Assembly: GCA_016699125.1 (NCBI GenBank)
Contig: CP064961.1
Location: 558,001 to 622,000, forward strand
Direction of reading: 5' to 3'
Length of the DNA: 64,000 nucleotides
From: a bacterium
GTDB lineage: Bacteria > Babelota > Babeliae > Babelales > Vermiphilaceae
This document shows positions 33,787 to 43,534 of the stretch, piece by piece. Below the pieces are notes generated by a model that searched no databases, was not told where the DNA came from, and saw nothing but the letters and a program-made list of their open reading frames with translations. The translations under genes were made by a program, and so were the position numbers. The first letter of the stretch is position 1, and each line of letters begins with the position of its first letter.

Positions 33787-34799
33787 TGAACGAGCTTTTT
33801 TCAAGCATTATCTGGGTCGATGCAGGTCAGCATTGGTGGTTGCTAGTTCCGGTATGTTGTGCAATTGGGCTGCTGTTTTTTAAGGTTTTTAAAACGTTAA
33901 ACATTGTCGCTTTGATTGCACCTGCAGGTAATAAAATGAAACTATTAAAACATTTTTCTTATACAAAAGTATACATAAAAGCACTTCTGATGTGCTTGAC
34001 TGTTTTGCTGTTGTATGCTGCATTAATGCGGCCGCAATGGGGTAAAAAGGATGAGGTCTTGAAACAGACGGGCCGCGACCTTTTTATTGCACTGGATATT
34101 TCACGAAGTATGCTCGTGACGGATTGTCCGGAACAGCGGCTTGCGTGTGCAAAGAAAAAGATCAAAGAGCTTGTCGCAGTTTTATCTTGTGAACGAATAG
34201 GACTGATCCTGTTTTCTGGTTCGGCGTTTATTCAGTGTCCATTGACCACGGATTATGGGGCGTTTTTTCTATTTTTGGATACTGTTGATGTTGAAACAAT
34301 CGCCTCTGGAGGAACGTCATTACAAAAAGCAATAACCACAGCGCTTGATGTCTATCAAAGTATGCCGAGTAAAAAAAATAAACTATTGGCAATCTTTTCG
34401 GATGGTGAAGACTTTTCTCAGGATATGCTTTCGGTCAAAAATCGTGCACAGCAAGAAGGCTTATCTATATTTACGGTTGGGATTGGAAGTATTGAGGGTG
34501 GACCAATTCCATTATTTGATGAAAAAGGCAAACTCAAGGGGCATCAAAAAGATACTCATGGCTCAGTGGTGATCTCACGATTGAATGAAAAGAGTTTATA
34601 TGACCTTTCTATTGCTGTTGGCGGGCATTATGTTCGTGTTTTGTCGCATGATACAGCCGACGTGATGACTATTGCTAAAAAAGTAGCTGCTTTTGAAAAA
34701 GAGCAGTTTGAAGATATCAAGCATCACTCGTTCATCGATCGATACCATTGGTTTGTTGGCGGAGCGTTAACCTGTTTATTGATTGAGTGGATACTATGA
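33783..34799 (+). CDS. batB: BatB, second vWA membrane protein
   Basis: A 338-residue protein with the same layout as batA: two N-terminal helices, a vWA domain with metal site D105-I-S-R-S, the loop IFSDGEDFSQ, and a C-terminal helix (HWFVGGALTCLLIEWIL). ATG 33783 overlaps the batA stop. The pair is typical of Bat operons, where the two vWA proteins probably interact. The MIDAS has Arg in place of Gly, as common in BatB. Confidence 0.9.
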   Translation: MMNELFSSIIWVDAGQHWWLLVPVCCAIGLLFFKVFKTLNIVALIAPAGNKMKLLKHFSYTKVYIKALLMCLTVLLLYAALMRPQWGKKDEVLKQTGRDLFIALDISRSMLVTDCPEQRLACAKKKIKELVAVLSCERIGLILFSGSAFIQCPLTTDYGAFFLFLDTVDVETIASGGTSLQKAITTALDVYQSMPSKKNKLLAIFSDGEDFSQDMLSVKNRAQQEGLSIFTVGIGSIEGGPIPLFDEKGKLKGHQKDTHGSVVISRLNEKSLYDLSIAVGGHYVRVLSHDTADVMTIAKKVAAFEKEQFEDIKHHSFIDRYHWFVGGALTCLLIEWIL

Positions 34800-35914
34800 A
34801 AAATGTTCTCATATTGCTGTTATGTCAGCCGTTTCTTGTTGAGGGTTTTTTTGATCGTTTACGAGCTTTTGAGGCAATGAAAAATGGGAAGTTTGACATT
34901 GCAGCCGAATACATTAATGACCTTTTGGTACATGATCCTTATAATGCTGAGTTGCTTTATGACGCTGGCATGTGTGCCTACCGACTTACAAAGTATGATG
35001 TTGCAGAACGGTATTTTGTCTCTGCCGCTGAGCATGCGAATAATAATACCGAAATACAGGCTCAAAGTTGGTACAATGCTGGTAATGCGGCATACAAACA
35101 GTCTCAGTTTGATCGAGCAGTTCAGTATTTTCAAAATGCGCTTGATGTAAATCCTGATGATCAGTATGCAAAACACAATAAACAGAAGATGGAAGAGTTA
35201 AAGCAGCAGCAAAAAGAAAATTCTGATTGTTCTTGTGATAATAAAGACCAAAATAAGAATGATGAAAACAAGCAAGATAAAAAAGATAATGACAGCAAAA
35301 CAGACGAAACAGAAAATGATTCAAAAAATAAGAATGAAGAGTCTGATAAAAAGAAAAACAGGCAGGATCAATCGAAAGATAAACAAAGCGATAAAAACGA
35401 ACAGCAAGAAAATAATGATAAACAAAAGTCGAATCAATCGCGTGATAAAGAACAAAAAGATGGTCACAATGATAATAAAAAAAATCAGAAAAAAGATAAC
35501 ATGAGCAAGGATCAGCAAAAACAGTCAAAACAGAATGAGAAAGATAACTTAAGTGATCAGCAAAATAAAAATAACAGTAATCAAAACACAAAACCTGAAA
35601 AAGAGGAAGAGACGGAACCTGGGTCATCGGGTCAAAAAGATCAGTCAGTAGATGATAAAAAACAGGATCAAAGTCAATCGCACGCAGCTGATACCACTGG
35701 TAAAAACCAGCAATCAAAGAGCACTACCAATGCTGGTGGATCGGATGAATCTGCTGATCATACACCAAAAAAAGAGGAACAAAAAGCTCTGTCTTTGGGT
35801 ACAGCGCGTATTTTAGAAGAACAGGAAAAAAGCGATAAACAGGCAAATGCCCAGATGATTAAAGCGCTGATACGATCAAAAACTGAAGGAACGCGTGATG
35901 ATAAAAACTGGTAA
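34796..35914 (+). CDS. batC: BatC-like TPR protein with charged low-complexity tail
   Basis: A 372-residue exported protein with signal peptide (VLILLLCQPFLVEG). Residues about 20-135 contain three TPR-like repeats (for example AELLYDAGMCAYRLTKYDVAERYF and SWYNAGNAAYKQSQFDRAVQYF split across helices). Residues about 140-340 are an extremely hydrophilic tract of Asp, Lys, Asn, Gln, Glu and Ser with almost no hydrophobic residues. The C-terminal 30 residues (LGTARILEEQEK onwards) regain order. TPR plus charged tail is typical of BatC. ATG 34796 overlaps batB by four bases and batD starts before its end. Confidence 0.86.
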   Translation: MKNVLILLLCQPFLVEGFFDRLRAFEAMKNGKFDIAAEYINDLLVHDPYNAELLYDAGMCAYRLTKYDVAERYFVSAAEHANNNTEIQAQSWYNAGNAAYKQSQFDRAVQYFQNALDVNPDDQYAKHNKQKMEELKQQQKENSDCSCDNKDQNKNDENKQDKKDNDSKTDETENDSKNKNEESDKKKNRQDQSKDKQSDKNEQQENNDKQKSNQSRDKEQKDGHNDNKKNQKKDNMSKDQQKQSKQNEKDNLSDQQNKNNSNQNTKPEKEEETEPGSSGQKDQSVDDKKQDQSQSHAADTTGKNQQSKSTTNAGGSDESADHTPKKEEQKALSLGTARILEEQEKSDKQANAQMIKALIRSKTEGTRDDKNW

Positions 35915-37676
35915 TCTGCTTTTTTTTACTACATTTTTTATTGAAATGGCGGCTGTTTCAGTTAATCTTTCGGTATTGGATATGAACTCGGTTCCTATTC
36001 AAAAAGTTTCGGTTGGCGTTCCGTTTCAGATAAAAGTACATATCAAGAATGCAGGAATGAGTACGCCGGTGCCAACTGTTGAAGGTCTTGAGCAGATCAA
36101 CGGAAAACGGACTGGCATGCAGATGTCAAATGTAAATGGTGTGACAACGGTGACGTACATGTATGTTGCTCAGGCAGGCGAACAGAAGCAGTATACGATC
36201 GGTCCTGCAAAAGTTATCATTGCAGGTAATACCTATCATTCAGATTCTGTAGAACTTGAAGCGGAAACAAAAGTGGCATCCTCTACAAAACAAAAAGGTG
36301 CAAAAACAAAGCAGAAGGACCAGAAAAATCAACCGTTCATGAAAACGGTTATTGTTATTGATCATCGATTATACCAAGGTGAAAAAATACCATGTATGGT
36401 GCGTTTTTATTGTCCGGCAAAGATGCAGGTTACTTTGAAAAATGTACAGATTCCTCAACTTGATGGAATACATATTGAACAAAAAGGTGCGCAGCTTGAG
36501 GGTGTTGAGTTGATTGGTCAAAAGCCTTTTAAGTATCTTGAATGGCAGTTTGATCTTCTGTTTACAAAAGCGGGAGACCTACTCTTAAAGCCGTTTCATG
36601 CAGAATATGCGATTGAAGATGATCAGCAGGCTTCCTTGTTTTCAGGGTTTGCTTTTATGTTTCAACAACAGAAAAATAAGCATGTGTATACCGATGCTTT
36701 AACGCTTGAGGTTGCCCAAGTGCCGCTCTATCAACAGCAGGAGGTGATCGCTGTTGGTGAATTTACTTCCTTTGATATAACTGTTTCCACACGGTTTTTG
36801 CATGTTGGTGATGCACTTGTGTTATCGGCTAGCTTGACTGGGCAAGGGAATATGCATATGCTTGAGCACCCACCTCTTCAAAATATGCCTTTGCAGCTGC
36901 GTGCTTTTGAGTCGCAGGTTCGATCAGAACAGCATAAAGAAGAAGTAAAAACATTTGAATATGTCGTACAGGCTGTGCATGATGGAGTTGTGACTATTCC
37001 ATCACAAACATTTATCTTTTTTAATCCTAAACTTGAAAAGCATCTGCTTTTAAAATCAAAAGCGGTTGATCTTATGATAAAAGCAAAAGATCTTTCTCAT
37101 TCGGTCATACAAAACGATCAACAGGCAGAGCAACAGACTCCTGACGGAGCTGTGAAATCGGTACAGGATAATGCGGACGAGACACAGAACATAGCTACTG
37201 AAAATCTTGTCTGTACAGATCTATCTACTGGGTACTATGGAGCAGTTGGCCTGCCGGATTGGCTTTTTTATTTTGGTATTTTTTTACTGTTTTATAGTTT
37301 CCTCTTTCATCCTCTTATCTTGTTTTTTATTGGCTACAGTATTCCTTCTTATCGCAGAAAAACAGCCTACAGAAGAACCTTTCAAGCATTATATGGATTT
37401 GAAAAGCACAAAAGAGTAGATATGATTTTCCCTGTTTTAGCGCAGTTTTTTTATGATCGGGGTGTACTTACTCAAAAAGAGCAGCAGGAATTCTTTTTTA
37501 TAAACGAATTGGAGACAAAATGTTCATTTTCATCTGAGCATGAGCGTGTGCGGTTTAAAAAATTTGTTGCCGATATTATAGAATCTACATACATGTACAA
37601 TAAACGGTCGATACAGCAGAGTCTCTGGACAGAGACCTATCATTGGATAAGATTTTTTAAGCAAAAGGGTTTGTGA
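35898..37676 (+). CDS. batD: BatD, oxygen-tolerance family protein
   Basis: A 592-residue exported protein with an N-terminal signal, several immunoglobulin-like beta domains (for example VNLSVLDMNSVPIQKVSVGVP split, GEFTSFDITVSTRF), a membrane helix pair near residue 455 (WLFYFGIFLLFYSFLFHPLI), and a cytoplasmic helical tail. These features match the BatD family. A further basic linker (KVASSTKQKGAKTKQKDQK) follows the first domain. ATG 35898 has AAGGA at good spacing and overlaps batC by 17 bp; its stop overlaps the GTG of batE. Confidence 0.88.
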   Translation: MIKTGNLLFFTTFFIEMAAVSVNLSVLDMNSVPIQKVSVGVPFQIKVHIKNAGMSTPVPTVEGLEQINGKRTGMQMSNVNGVTTVTYMYVAQAGEQKQYTIGPAKVIIAGNTYHSDSVELEAETKVASSTKQKGAKTKQKDQKNQPFMKTVIVIDHRLYQGEKIPCMVRFYCPAKMQVTLKNVQIPQLDGIHIEQKGAQLEGVELIGQKPFKYLEWQFDLLFTKAGDLLLKPFHAEYAIEDDQQASLFSGFAFMFQQQKNKHVYTDALTLEVAQVPLYQQQEVIAVGEFTSFDITVSTRFLHVGDALVLSASLTGQGNMHMLEHPPLQNMPLQLRAFESQVRSEQHKEEVKTFEYVVQAVHDGVVTIPSQTFIFFNPKLEKHLLLKSKAVDLMIKAKDLSHSVIQNDQQAEQQTPDGAVKSVQDNADETQNIATENLVCTDLSTGYYGAVGLPDWLFYFGIFLLFYSFLFHPLILFFIGYSIPSYRRKTAYRRTFQALYGFEKHKRVDMIFPVLAQFFYDRGVLTQKEQQEFFFINELETKCSFSSEHERVRFKKFVADIIESTYMYNKRSIQQSLWTETYHWIRFFKQKGL

Positions 37677-38455
37677 AAATGTTGATATTCCTTCTTTTGT
37701 ATCTATGCCAAACAGGAGTTGCGGTTGCAGGTTTTAATGTCAACTCCTTTGGTGAGGCTGTCTCTTTGTACGATGATAAGCAGTACCAGGCGGCATTAGG
37801 TCTGTTTGAAAAAATAGAGCCAAAAACTCCGGCTGTTTTTTTGAACATGGCTTTGTGCCATTTTTATATAGGTAATAAGGCAAAGTCATATGCATTGTTT
37901 CGTTTTATTATGCGTCATGGTGGGCGGACGCTTGCAGTTCGTGCCAACCAGTTTTTAAAAACCTTTCTGCTTGAGAATGCACAACAGGCACAACCTCATC
38001 CATTGTGTTGGTCAAACAACAGAATGCATCAAATGCTTTTTTCTGTTATTGAATCGGCACAGTGGATACCTGTGATTTTTTGGCAATGTATAATCATTTT
38101 TTGCCTGTTCTGTTTTCTTTTTTTTGTAACTAATTATGCTCGGGTTACGATTTTTTATAAACGCTTATGTAGCTTTTTAAGTCTCCTGTTGCTGCTTTTC
38201 TTTTCTTATGCCTTTTATGTTAAACAGGCATGTTACGGAGTGACGTTACAAGCAACAGAGGTACGTGTTGGACCTTCTGATGCTTTTGAGGTTCGAATGG
38301 TGGTGCCAGCGTCTGTTGAATGTGTTATTAAAGGGTATAAAAAAGGGTGGGCACATATAGTTTTTAATACGGTAACGGGCTGGGTTCTGTCAGAGGCAGT
38401 GTGGACGGTAGAACGTGATTATACACATGTGGAACTGCATGAATGGAAATCATAA
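37673..38455 (+). CDS. batE: BatE-like TPR and SH3-like protein
   Basis: A 260-residue protein with a signal peptide (MLIFLLLYLCQTGVAVAG), a TPR-like region (residues about 25-95), two membrane helices (IFWQCIIIFCLFCFLFFV and SFLSLLLLLFFSYAF), and a C-terminal SH3-like domain (ATEVRVGPSDAFEV ... GWVLSEAVWTVE). This is the BatE layout. The GTG start at 37673 overlaps the batD stop by four bases. The M23 gene begins 17 bp before its end. Confidence 0.82.
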   Translation: MKMLIFLLLYLCQTGVAVAGFNVNSFGEAVSLYDDKQYQAALGLFEKIEPKTPAVFLNMALCHFYIGNKAKSYALFRFIMRHGGRTLAVRANQFLKTFLLENAQQAQPHPLCWSNNRMHQMLFSVIESAQWIPVIFWQCIIIFCLFCFLFFVTNYARVTIFYKRLCSFLSLLLLLFFSYAFYVKQACYGVTLQATEVRVGPSDAFEVRMVVPASVECVIKGYKKGWAHIVFNTVTGWVLSEAVWTVERDYTHVELHEWKS

Positions 38456-39359
38456 AAAATATACGCATTCTGTTTCTTTTTTTCATCTGGTTACCACTAC
38501 ATGCTTCTATGTGGCTCCGCTTTTGTGTATTCTGCTTGTGTATGAGTTGATACTGATAAAGGTGACGTTTGATGAGCTTGTTCAGATGGTGCAGTTGTAT
38601 CGTATACGCGTGGACCTATGTGATGACCTTTTGAATAATGAATTTGTATGTGGTTCATGTAGTTATTCTAATACAATGGCACAGTCTGATGATGCATTTT
38701 GCCAGCAAGACCAGTTGCCGAATAATTTTTTACTATTAAATCGCACCGCAGGATATCTGTATGAATCGGCATCCGATTTTTTTAAAAGTCAGCAGCTTGA
38801 TCTGCTTTTGCGTTCGTTTGATGAACAGTTTTTAGACGGTCAGAGCACTGTTAGGTCTAAAAAAAGCAGCGTCACCCTGGTCAAACATCGTCACAAGGCA
38901 AAACAAAAAATAGTTCCACGCAAGAGACAGTTTGTCTTTCAAACGAACGGTTTTTTACATTGGCCGATTGAAAAAGGAAAATTTTGGCTTTCTTCTTTGT
39001 TTGGCCCACGAAAAAAAAGAGATGGGTCTATCGGTTTTCATCATGGTATTGATATGGCTGCGGTGAAAGGAACGCCTGTGCTTGCCGCTGCCGATGGAGT
39101 GGTCGTTGAAGCGCGGTACAACGGTGGATTTGGTAATTCGATTTTACTCAGACACGAAAACAGACTGATGACTCGGTATGCGCATCTACATTCAGTTCTG
39201 GTGAAACGTGGACAAAAGGTCACCCGGTCAATGATCATTGGTACGGTCGGTGAAACGGGGCATATTCGTAAAAAGACACGCGATGGTTCGCATTTGCATT
39301 TTGAAGTTTTTCAGTATAATCGAAGAATGAATCCATTGAGATGGCTGCCACATGGATAA
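38439..39359 (+). CDS. M23 (LytM-like) metallopeptidase
   Basis: A 306-residue protein anchored by an N-terminal membrane helix (VTTTCFYVAPLLCILLVYEL), then a linker of unknown structure and a C-terminal M23 domain. Zinc-site motifs HHGIDMA, HLHSV and SHLHFEVF are intact, so it is expected to be an active peptidoglycan endopeptidase rather than a degenerate EnvC/NlpD-like activator. It overlaps batE and probably belongs to the same transcript, coupling wall cleavage with the Bat genes. Confidence 0.88.
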   Translation: MNGNHKKYTHSVSFFHLVTTTCFYVAPLLCILLVYELILIKVTFDELVQMVQLYRIRVDLCDDLLNNEFVCGSCSYSNTMAQSDDAFCQQDQLPNNFLLLNRTAGYLYESASDFFKSQQLDLLLRSFDEQFLDGQSTVRSKKSSVTLVKHRHKAKQKIVPRKRQFVFQTNGFLHWPIEKGKFWLSSLFGPRKKRDGSIGFHHGIDMAAVKGTPVLAAADGVVVEARYNGGFGNSILLRHENRLMTRYAHLHSVLVKRGQKVTRSMIIGTVGETGHIRKKTRDGSHLHFEVFQYNRRMNPLRWLPHG

Positions 39360-39390
39360 AGTTGATAATGAAAAATTTTTGTAATAGGTT

Positions 39391-39396
39391 TATACT
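39391..39396 (+). promoter_or_regulatory. candidate -10 box for lepB
   Basis: TATACT 41 bases before the lepB start, in the 77-bp gap after the M23 gene. No matching -35 hexamer is seen. Confidence 0.35.
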
Positions 39397-39436
39397 TAGT
39401 AAAATTTTACTTGTAACATGAAAGGATTTTGCGATT

Positions 39437-40405
39437 ATGTATCAGCAAAAAGATAAGAAATCATTTTTAGACCAGGCCATAGAATTTATTCTGCTGCTTG
39501 CACTTATATTTTTAGTGCGCACGTTCTTCTTTGGTTTATATCAGGTTCCGACACCATCGATGGAAACGACCATGCTTGTTGGTGATCGCTTTTTTGCCGA
39601 TAAGTTAACATACTGGTTTCGCAGTCCACGTCGTGGAGAGATCATCGCTTTCAATGACCCAGAATTTGAATATTCGAAGAATAAGTTTGTAAGCTTATTT
39701 CAAAAATATGTGTGGGGGCCTTCAAACTGGACAAAGCGTGTTATTGCCGTTCCTGGTGACATTGTAGAAGGTAAGGTTGAAAATGGAAAACCGGTTATTT
39801 ATGTGAATGGTAAACTTCTGGATGAACCATATGTTAATAGGTTGCCGCTGATTCACCTTTGGACCGACGATCCTGAAAAGTTGCGTGCGCAGATCGAAAC
39901 GGAGCTGAGTGCGGTGATGAGCAGAGGGCGTATGTATGGCCTTGATATTGAACAGCTTTTGATGCAAAAGTGGGCACAAAAAACGACTTTTCGATCATAT
40001 GATCCGGCGGCGTCATATATAGATCAACCGTTTTATCGGATTGATGAAAAACGAATCATCAAAAATCAGCAGCAAAAACCTGAACTGTTGTACCCGGCTA
40101 CTCAGATCAACCAGGCAAATGATCGGCAGGCAGTTGCAGGCAATAAGCGATATTGGAATAAGTCTGATACCTTTTATATTGAACTTGCTGCTGATGAATA
40201 CTGGTGCATGGGCGACAATCGTCTAGGTAGCAAAGACTGCCGTTTCTTGGGACCGATAAAAGCAGATCAGATTCATGGACGTATTGTGTTTCGTATCTGG
40301 TCGCTTGACAGTGATGAGTCATGGGCAGCAGTCGATCTTTTGAAGCATCCGATCGATTTCTGGACACGGCTCCGTTATTCCCGTTTTATGCAACCGGTGT
40401 ATTAA
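39437..40405 (+). CDS. lepB: signal peptidase I
   Basis: A 322-residue inner-membrane protease that removes Sec signal peptides. One N-terminal helix precedes the nucleophile S41 (PTPSMETT); the general base is K100 (TKRVIAVPGD); the GDNRLGSKDCRFLGPI motif is present near the end. A segment of about 100 residues between the two motif sets is larger than in small Gram-positive enzymes, similar to other Gram-negative ones. AAAGGA precedes the ATG. Many exported proteins in this window would be its substrates. Confidence 0.94.
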   Translation: MYQQKDKKSFLDQAIEFILLLALIFLVRTFFFGLYQVPTPSMETTMLVGDRFFADKLTYWFRSPRRGEIIAFNDPEFEYSKNKFVSLFQKYVWGPSNWTKRVIAVPGDIVEGKVENGKPVIYVNGKLLDEPYVNRLPLIHLWTDDPEKLRAQIETELSAVMSRGRMYGLDIEQLLMQKWAQKTTFRSYDPAASYIDQPFYRIDEKRIIKNQQQKPELLYPATQINQANDRQAVAGNKRYWNKSDTFYIELAADEYWCMGDNRLGSKDCRFLGPIKADQIHGRIVFRIWSLDSDESWAAVDLLKHPIDFWTRLRYSRFMQPVY

Positions 40406-40597
40406 AACAGGAGCGTATTTTTAAATATATTTGTAGATTTTGTGATAAAAAACTGTGTGTGAGCTGTTGTGGGTGCAACGGTTCATATGCAGTTTTTTTA
40501 TAAAAAAGTTGAAAAAACCTTTTTTTAAGGTACTTTTAATCTTTGAAGTGAGACGTTATGGTTATAGTTTTTGTGCATCACAAATAAGGATATACAT

Positions 40598-41323
40598 ATG
40601 CTGAAAAAAAAGATTTTAGGGCTGTTGTTGTTGATAGGTGGTTGGTTTGGAGCTGGATTGGGGATGGAACAGGATGAATGGTATTCTGGTACATCTCATA
40701 TTCGCAAACTTGAAGGTGATCGACAACAACGATTAACAGTGATAAATGACCAACAGACTTATCGTGGAAGTACTCAGCAGTCTCATATCTTTCAATTTGA
40801 AGATGTACGGTATGAAATAAAAAAAGATGTATGGCAAAAACGTGTAGAATCTGGGTCTTTTCCAGCAGGCGCCACAGATGAGGTGGCCATACAGAACGAA
40901 TTTGATTCCTCCGTGCAGAAGCAAGTCTATGAAGGATTACCTAAACAATGCAATGGTTTTTTTCAAACGTTAGCTTCTTATTTGACATGGTTTGGAATAG
41001 GTTATTTCTTTACCCCTGTGCTTCAGTCAGATGTTAATAAAGAAGACCTCAAGGCAAACGATAATGCACCTTTCTTTACAGACTGGAAACTGAAGAGTAA
41101 AGAAAAAGAAACGCTAAAAAGCCCGAATTTCAATCCGCATTATGGAGTGACTTCATGGTTTCAGGCGCATCCTTGGCTCTTAGCTGGAGGGGTTGGTATT
41201 TTTGGTATATGGGCAACATCTCATTTCAAAAACCATCAGCAAACTGGTAAATGGCTGCCTGGCCCTCCAAATCCAACATTCCAAGATCAAATGTCGAGTT
41301 TCATACAGCCATTTTTTAAATAA
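40598..41323 (+). CDS. exported protein with C-terminal membrane helix, unknown
   Basis: A 241-residue protein. ATG 40598 is chosen because AAGGA lies eight bases upstream; a longer frame from 40571 is rejected. The signal peptide is ILGLLLLIGGWFGAGLG. The middle is polar, with a hydrophobic patch (TLASYLTWFGIGYFF). A C-terminal helix (HPWLLAGGVGIFGIWATSHF) and Pro-rich tail follow. TATAGT preceded by GGT lies 30 bases upstream. No family recognised. Confidence 0.65.
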   Translation: MLKKKILGLLLLIGGWFGAGLGMEQDEWYSGTSHIRKLEGDRQQRLTVINDQQTYRGSTQQSHIFQFEDVRYEIKKDVWQKRVESGSFPAGATDEVAIQNEFDSSVQKQVYEGLPKQCNGFFQTLASYLTWFGIGYFFTPVLQSDVNKEDLKANDNAPFFTDWKLKSKEKETLKSPNFNPHYGVTSWFQAHPWLLAGGVGIFGIWATSHFKNHQQTGKWLPGPPNPTFQDQMSSFIQPFFK

Positions 41324-41331
41324 AAAGCGTT

Positions 41332-43164
41332 TTATGGCGTATTTTGCAAGTTATGTTGAATGCGCCATAATGATGAATATAACCCAGAGTCTTCTGTCAA
41401 TGATTGATGATTTCCTTTTTCAATGATCATTCCTTTATCCAGCACGTAAATTACATCTGCGTGTTGAACAGTCCATAGTCGATGAGCAATAATAATGATG
41501 GTGTGGGCATGTGCAATTGAGCGGAGTGTTTGCTGAATGGCGCGCTCAGTTTCATTGTCCACTGCAGAGGTCGCTTCGTCGAATACAAAAATAGGGCTTC
41601 GTTTTACCAGCGCTCGTGCAATGGCTATTCGCTGACGTTGCCCCCCAGACAATTTATAGCCTCGTTCGTTCAGTACTGTTTCGTATCCATTGGGCAGCTG
41701 TCTGATAAATTCGTCTGCGTGTGCCTGTTGTGCAGCATGTATGATCTCATATTCTGTTGCGTGTGTTGAGCCGTAGGCGATATTTTCGTAAATAGTTCCT
41801 GCAAACAGCAATGGCTCTTGACTGACCCATGCAATTGATGAACGGATGGTCCGCAGGCTGAGTTCTTTCATGTCGTGATTGTCCAGAAAAATGGTCCCGT
41901 GCTGTGGATCATAAAATTTTAAAAGAAGTTTGATGAGTGAACTTTTCCCTGAGCCGGTGGGGCCGACAAATGCTACCGTTTTTTGTGCGGGGATTGAAAA
42001 GGTGAGCTGGTCAAAGACCTGTGTGCTGTTTGGGTAGGCAAAGCTTACCTGATCAAAGCGAATCTCCCCTTGAATGATAGGATCATTACTATGTTTCGTT
42101 TTTTCATGAGCAGCAACAGGAAGCTGTAAAAGTTCAACTACCCGTTTTGTGCATGCCATTGCCCGTTTGTAGTTGTTTACCATGTCTGCAAGTTCGGTAA
42201 ACGGCCAGAGTAACCGCTGCGTTAAAAATACGAGCGTGCTATACACTCCTACTGCCAATATTCCCTGTGTTGCAAAAAAACCACCAACGACCACGGTTGA
42301 AACAAATCCAAGGGCCACGGCCATACGAATCATCGGCCTGAACGCAGCAAACGTAGCAGTTGCCTGATCGTTGGCACGTATGTACTGTTTACTTAGTTCA
42401 GTAATCTTTTTGGTTTCAGTTTCTTCCATCGTATAACTTTTAATAGTGCCTATGCCACTGATATTGTGTGCAATTTTACTGTTTAGCATGGCCGCATGAC
42501 GACGAATGTTTGCATGCATGATGGCAAGTCTGTGTTGAAAAATCCATCCCAAAAAAAAGATGAATGGGGTAGGCATCAGTGTACAAAAGGTGACGATCGG
42601 TGAGGTATATAAAAATACCGCAGCAGTCATTGCGGTGCTTGCGCATACCTGAATGATCGCATTAATTCCATCATCAAAAAAGCGTTCAAGTTGGTTGATA
42701 TCATCATTTAGCACTGCCGAAAACTCACCACTCTGTTTTTGGTCGAAAAAACTCATGTTAAGTTTTTGTACGTGTTCGTATGCTTTGATTCGTAGTCGAT
42801 GTTGTATAATTTGAGAGACCGATCGCCAGAAAATAATATACAGATATTGAAAAATTGCTTCAAATGTCCAGACGATCATACAGAGCGCGCCTAAAAAAAC
42901 AATCTGGCTTGTGGTGGTTACAAAGCCACAGTGCGCAAGGTAGGAATCCTTCTGATTGACCACAATATCGACTGCCATGCCAAGTAAAATTTCTGGAATG
43001 AGGTCGAATAACTGGTTGCCGATTGATGAAAGTGTGGCAACGATTATGGTCTTTTTACAATCTTTCAGTAGTGGCATGAGTGCAAAAAATGGTGACTGTT
43101 TCATAAAATGATATGTGGTCTTTAAAATATGATACAAACTACGATAAACTCGGTACTTGCTCAA
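41332..43164 (-). CDS. ABC exporter, MsbA/multidrug type
   Basis: A 610-residue half-transporter with a six-helix membrane domain (residues about 35-340) and an ATPase domain. The ATPase has Walker A GPTGSGKSS, Q-loop WVSQEP, signature LSGGQRQRIA, Walker B IFVFDEATSAVD and the switch His in IIIAHRL. Such proteins export lipids, drugs or peptides as homodimers; the substrate cannot be told. The frame starts at TTG 43164; an ATG at 43104 is possible. It is convergent with the gene at 40598 and its end lies nine bases away. Confidence 0.92.
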   Translation of the reverse strand: MSKYRVYRSLYHILKTTYHFMKQSPFFALMPLLKDCKKTIIVATLSSIGNQLFDLIPEILLGMAVDIVVNQKDSYLAHCGFVTTTSQIVFLGALCMIVWTFEAIFQYLYIIFWRSVSQIIQHRLRIKAYEHVQKLNMSFFDQKQSGEFSAVLNDDINQLERFFDDGINAIIQVCASTAMTAAVFLYTSPIVTFCTLMPTPFIFFLGWIFQHRLAIMHANIRRHAAMLNSKIAHNISGIGTIKSYTMEETETKKITELSKQYIRANDQATATFAAFRPMIRMAVALGFVSTVVVGGFFATQGILAVGVYSTLVFLTQRLLWPFTELADMVNNYKRAMACTKRVVELLQLPVAAHEKTKHSNDPIIQGEIRFDQVSFAYPNSTQVFDQLTFSIPAQKTVAFVGPTGSGKSSLIKLLLKFYDPQHGTIFLDNHDMKELSLRTIRSSIAWVSQEPLLFAGTIYENIAYGSTHATEYEIIHAAQQAHADEFIRQLPNGYETVLNERGYKLSGGQRQRIAIARALVKRSPIFVFDEATSAVDNETERAIQQTLRSIAHAHTIIIIAHRLWTVQHADVIYVLDKGMIIEKGNHQSLTEDSGLYSSLWRIQHNLQNTP

Positions 43165-43352
43165 TTATATATTCTTTGTCGTGCAGGATCAAATAAAAAT
43201 TGATTTTATAGTCAAATACGAAGAAAATGTTACATTTTTTGATTCAAAAAAGCTTTTTTTATAAAATGATGTTGCAGAATACATTTTTTGTGGTAGATTA
43301 AAAGTGCTTTTGTGCAGCACAATTAAGCAATAGGTATGGAAAAATGTCAGTT

Positions 43353-43427
43353 GGCGGCATAGCCAAGTGGTAAGGCAAGGGTCTGCAAAACCCTCATTCC
43401 CCGGTTCAAATCCGGGTGCCGCCTCCA
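43353..43427 (+). tRNA. tRNA-Cys (GCA)
   Basis: Acceptor GGCGGCA pairs with TGCCGCC, the anticodon loop CTGCAAA carries GCA, the T arm is CCCCGGTTCAAATCCGGG, discriminator T and CCA are encoded. It lies 19 bp before tRNA-Leu. Confidence 0.96.
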
Positions 43428-43446
43428 TAATGACATGAGAAACTGT

Positions 43447-43534
43447 GCCGGGATGGCGGAATTAGGTAGACGCAAAGGACTTAAAATCCTTCGGACTTTT
43501 GTCTGTGCCGGTTCGAGTCCGGCTCTCGGCACCA
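43447..43534 (+). tRNA. tRNA-Leu (TAA)
   Basis: An 88-base class II tRNA. Acceptor GCCGGGA pairs with TCTCGGC, the anticodon loop has TAA, a long variable arm (TCGGACTTTTGTCTG) is present, the T arm is GCCGGTTCGAGTCCGGC, and CCA is encoded. Confidence 0.96.

Noticed and set aside
34986..35717. Long open frame antisense to batC and another (35235-35504) in a shifted frame
   Set aside because: They are by-products of the A-rich, low-complexity batC linker.
40321..40503. Small cysteine-containing frame at the end of lepB
   Set aside because: Most of it overlaps lepB out of frame and the tail has no supporting signal.
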